Below the pieces are notes generated by a model, which was given only the letters and a program-made list of their open reading frames with translations, was not told the origin of the DNA and made no database searches. A stretch of DNA of 64,000 nt, taken from assembly GCA_018829205.1 (NCBI GenBank), contig JAHJUE010000010.1, positions 62,001-126,000 of the forward strand, given 5' to 3'. This DNA is from Bacteroidota bacterium (lineage in GTDB: Bacteria > Bacteroidota > Ignavibacteria > Ignavibacteriales > Melioribacteraceae). The position numbers and the translations under genes are program-made. This document shows positions 62,136 to 64,000 of the stretch, piece by piece. The stretch's first letter is position 1; each line of letters opens with the position of its first letter.

Positions 62136-64000
62136 ATGAATATTCCCTTTGTTGTCTCCAAAGAATTAAACATAAAAGAAAATCAAATTTTAGAAGTAAT
62201 TGGTTTATTTGCCGAAGGCGCCACAATCCCGTTTATTTCACGTTATAGAAAAGAAAAAACAGGCGGACTAGACGAAGAACAGCTGCGCGAAATAGAAACC
62301 CGCTTAAACTATTTAACAATTCTTGAAGAAAGAAAACAGACAGTACTAAACAGTATCGAAGAACAGGGAAAACTTACCGATGAATTAAAGAATAAAATTC
62401 TTGCCGCGGAAAAGCTTCAGGAAGTTGAGGATTTGTATCTTCCTTACAAGCCTAAAAGAAAAACAAGAGGCACAATTGCGAAAGCAAAAGGACTTGAACC
62501 GCTTGCAATATTTATTTTGGAAAACCCTAAATTCTCAGGTGACTTCAATTCTAAACTTGCTGAATTTATTAATGAAGAAAAAGAAGTCCCCACAATTGAA
62601 GATGCATTATCGGGCGCAAAAGATATTATTGCCGAAATGATTAGCGAAACTGCGGAAGTTCGTCAGGTTACCCGCGAATTTTTACTGGAGAAAGCTTCAA
62701 TTGTTTCTCAAAAATCCACTGCAAAGGTAGACGAAACAAACAAAAAGAAGCCTGCCTCGCCGGCAGGCAGGAAAGATGTTTACGATATTTATCACGACTT
62801 CACTTGCGAAATCCCAAAATTAAAGGAATACCAGGTTCTTGCCATAAACAGAGGCGAAAACGAAAAGTATCTTAAGGTAAATTTAAGCTTCGACAAACCA
62901 TTAATACTTTCCGAAATATTTAATGCATTTTTTGAATACGAGGATTCTTTCTTCCTAGATATATTAAATGAAGTAGTTGAGGAATCATTCGGACGATTAA
63001 TTTTTCCTTCAATTGAAAGAGAGGTAAGAAATACTTTAACAGAAAAAGCGGATCTTCATGCAATTGAAATTTTCGCAAGCAATCTTAAACAGCTTCTGCT
63101 TCAGCCGCCCATTAATAATAAAATGATTATGGGAATTGACCCCGGATTTTATTCGGGTTCCAAAGTAGCGGTTATTGACCGTACGGGCAAATATCTTGAC
63201 GGAAGCACAATTTACCCTCATCCGCCTCAAAATAAAATTGAAGCGGCTAAAAAAACTGTTCTGGATTTCGTGAAAAAATATGATGTAGGTTTAATTGCTA
63301 TAGGCAACGGTACCGCCAGCCGCGAAACAGAACTGATGATAGCAGATTTAATTAAAGATAATTCACTTAAGTGCCATTATCTAATCGTAAATGAAGCGGG
63401 AGCTTCCGTTTATTCAGCGTCGCCTTTGGCTAAAACAGAATTCCCCGATCTTGAAGCCAGTCAAAGAGGAAATATATCAATTGCCCGCCGCGTGCTGGAT
63501 CCGCTAGCCGAGCTTGTTAAAATTGATCCTCAGTCCATCGGGGTGGGATTATACCAGCACGACGTTGATCAGAAACATCTTGCGAAAAAATTAGATGATG
63601 TTGTTGTTAGCTGCGTTAATTATGTAGGCGTTGATATTAATACCGCTTCTTCCGCTCTTCTTACATATGTTTCCGGTCTTAATAAAAGAATAGCCAATAA
63701 CATTATAAAACACCGCGAAAAAATTGGCAAGTTTACCAAACGTGAACAGATTCTTGAAGTAAGCGGTGTAGGTGAAAAATTATTTGAACAGTCCGCTGGT
63801 TTCTTAAAAATTCCTTCGGGTGAAAATCCGCTGGATAATACCTTTATTCATCCCGAATCTTATAAAGCGACCGAAAAACTATTAAAACTATGCAATCTTT
63901 CCACTACCGCAATTAACGAACCTGCCTTGCCGGCAGGCAGGAAAGGTGGGCTTGTCGACCTTGTAATAAAACAGAAAGGCGCAGTGAACGTTGCTTTGGA
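62136..64000 (+). CDS. tex: Transcription accessory protein Tex, C-terminus beyond the window
   Basis: Tex is a cytoplasmic nucleic-acid-binding protein that affects transcription. The ATG at 62136 follows AAAAAGG, and the frame is open to the window edge (about 621 codons visible). Motifs: FAEGATIPFISRYRKEKTG near the N-terminus, DLYLPYKPKRKTRGTIAKA, then the YqgF/RNase H-like core GIDPGFYSGSKVAVID and IAIGNGTASRETE, and the helix-hairpin-helix region SGVGEKLFEQSAGFL. The S1 domain would lie beyond the edge. Two GC-rich palindromes are inserted in frame (62751, 63921), each adding a PAxPAGRK peptide in a loop. Confidence 0.95.
   Translation, partial: MNIPFVVSKELNIKENQILEVIGLFAEGATIPFISRYRKEKTGGLDEEQLREIETRLNYLTILEERKQTVLNSIEEQGKLTDELKNKILAAEKLQEVEDLYLPYKPKRKTRGTIAKAKGLEPLAIFILENPKFSGDFNSKLAEFINEEKEVPTIEDALSGAKDIIAEMISETAEVRQVTREFLLEKASIVSQKSTAKVDETNKKKPASPAGRKDVYDIYHDFTCEIPKLKEYQVLAINRGENEKYLKVNLSFDKPLILSEIFNAFFEYEDSFFLDILNEVVEESFGRLIFPSIEREVRNTLTEKADLHAIEIFASNLKQLLLQPPINNKMIMGIDPGFYSGSKVAVIDRTGKYLDGSTIYPHPPQNKIEAAKKTVLDFVKKYDVGLIAIGNGTASRETELMIADLIKDNSLKCHYLIVNEAGASVYSASPLAKTEFPDLEASQRGNISIARRVLDPLAELVKIDPQSIGVGLYQHDVDQKHLAKKLDDVVVSCVNYVGVDINTASSALLTYVSGLNKRIANNIIKHREKIGKFTKREQILEVSGVGEKLFEQSAGFLKIPSGENPLDNTFIHPESYKATEKLLKLCNLSTTAINEPALPAGRKGGLVDLVIKQKGAVNVAL
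62751..62775. repeat. GC-rich palindromic repeat inserted in frame in tex (copy 1)
   Basis: CCTGCC and GGCAGG arms flank a GCCGGC centre, followed by AAAG. It encodes PASPAGRK in the loop before the VYDIYHDF segment. It differs from the copy at 63921 at one base. Its base composition is far above that of the gene around it. Confidence 0.85.
63921..63945. repeat. GC-rich palindromic repeat inserted in frame in tex (copy 2)
   Basis: Same element as at 62751 with T for C at position 8, same orientation and same reading phase, encoding PALPAGRK. It lies in the region between the helix-hairpin-helix part and the S1 domain. Confidence 0.85.

Noticed and set aside
62401-62640. 79-codon plus-strand ORF within the tex region
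   Set aside because: It is in another frame of tex, whose own frame is open and carries conserved motifs.

Overview
The window is 64 kb of AT-rich DNA (roughly one third G+C by eye) from a motile, flagellated bacterium. The gene content suggests the Bacteroidota/Chlorobiota side of the tree, most likely an Ignavibacteriales-type organism (inference). The clues are a periplasmic TPR-type sensor kinase, a GH20 hexosaminidase lipoprotein, many TTG and GTG starts, and a σ54/σ28 flagellar hierarchy. No rRNA, tRNA, CRISPR array or insertion sequence was recognised. Nearly everything is on the minus strand; only a glycosyltransferase, a sensor kinase and tex are on the plus strand.

Layout, read along the minus strand from high to low coordinates. 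(1) 61909-59598: an ArsC/Spx-family protein and an unknown coiled-coil membrane protein; the plus-strand tex gene is cut by the right edge. (2) 59004-48247: NAD-dependent epimerase, DegT-type aminotransferase, two methyltransferases and a 2450-residue multi-domain glycosyltransferase. (3) 47980-36459: a five-gene operon of fused glycosyltransferase, methyltransferase and TPR proteins. (4) 36317-34312: GH20 lipoprotein and a STAS protein, next to a plus-strand TPR sensor kinase and a CgeB/GT2 glycosyltransferase. (5) 29915-23538: a 1702-residue protein with three TPR-glycosyltransferase modules, then a flagellin and fliS. (6) 23210-19548: second flagellin, second fliS, fliD, a FliT/FlgN-like chaperone and flgM. 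(7) 19413-17326: a two-component pair whose regulator is a σ54 enhancer-binding protein of the FlrC/NtrC type. (8) 17098-9952: chemotaxis operon (HEAT-repeat protein, cheR, two cheY, cheZ-like, cheA, cheB, small Cys protein). (9) 9834-1: flgB, flgC, small ORF, fliE, fliF, fliG, fliH, fliI, fliJ, motE-like, fliK, flgD (cut by the left edge).

The most interesting signal is regulatory. Three long intergenic regions carry the same 16-bp imperfect palindrome (consensus TGGYTAATWWTMGCCA), and a half-conserved copy lies before flgB. Each lies about 60-120 bp upstream of a -24/-12-like element (TGGCA, then TTGR, fixed spacing). They precede flgB (basal body), the HEAT/che operon, the 1052-residue glycosyltransferase operon and the epimerase/2450-residue operon. 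My inference is that the σ54 activator at 17326-18717 binds this palindrome and switches on basal body, chemotaxis and glycan genes together. That would make the large glycosyltransferase loci part of the flagellar regulon, probably for flagellin glycosylation. One flagellin has an excellent σ28 promoter, and flgM (anti-σ28) lies at the distal end of that transcription unit.

Other notable items are the giant fused glycan enzymes, a duplicated flagellin-fliS cassette, a CheZ-like protein ending in a FliM-like CheY-binding peptide, GC-rich palindromes inserted in frame in tex, and a heptad DNA repeat at the methyltransferase/glycosyltransferase junction of one fused enzyme.
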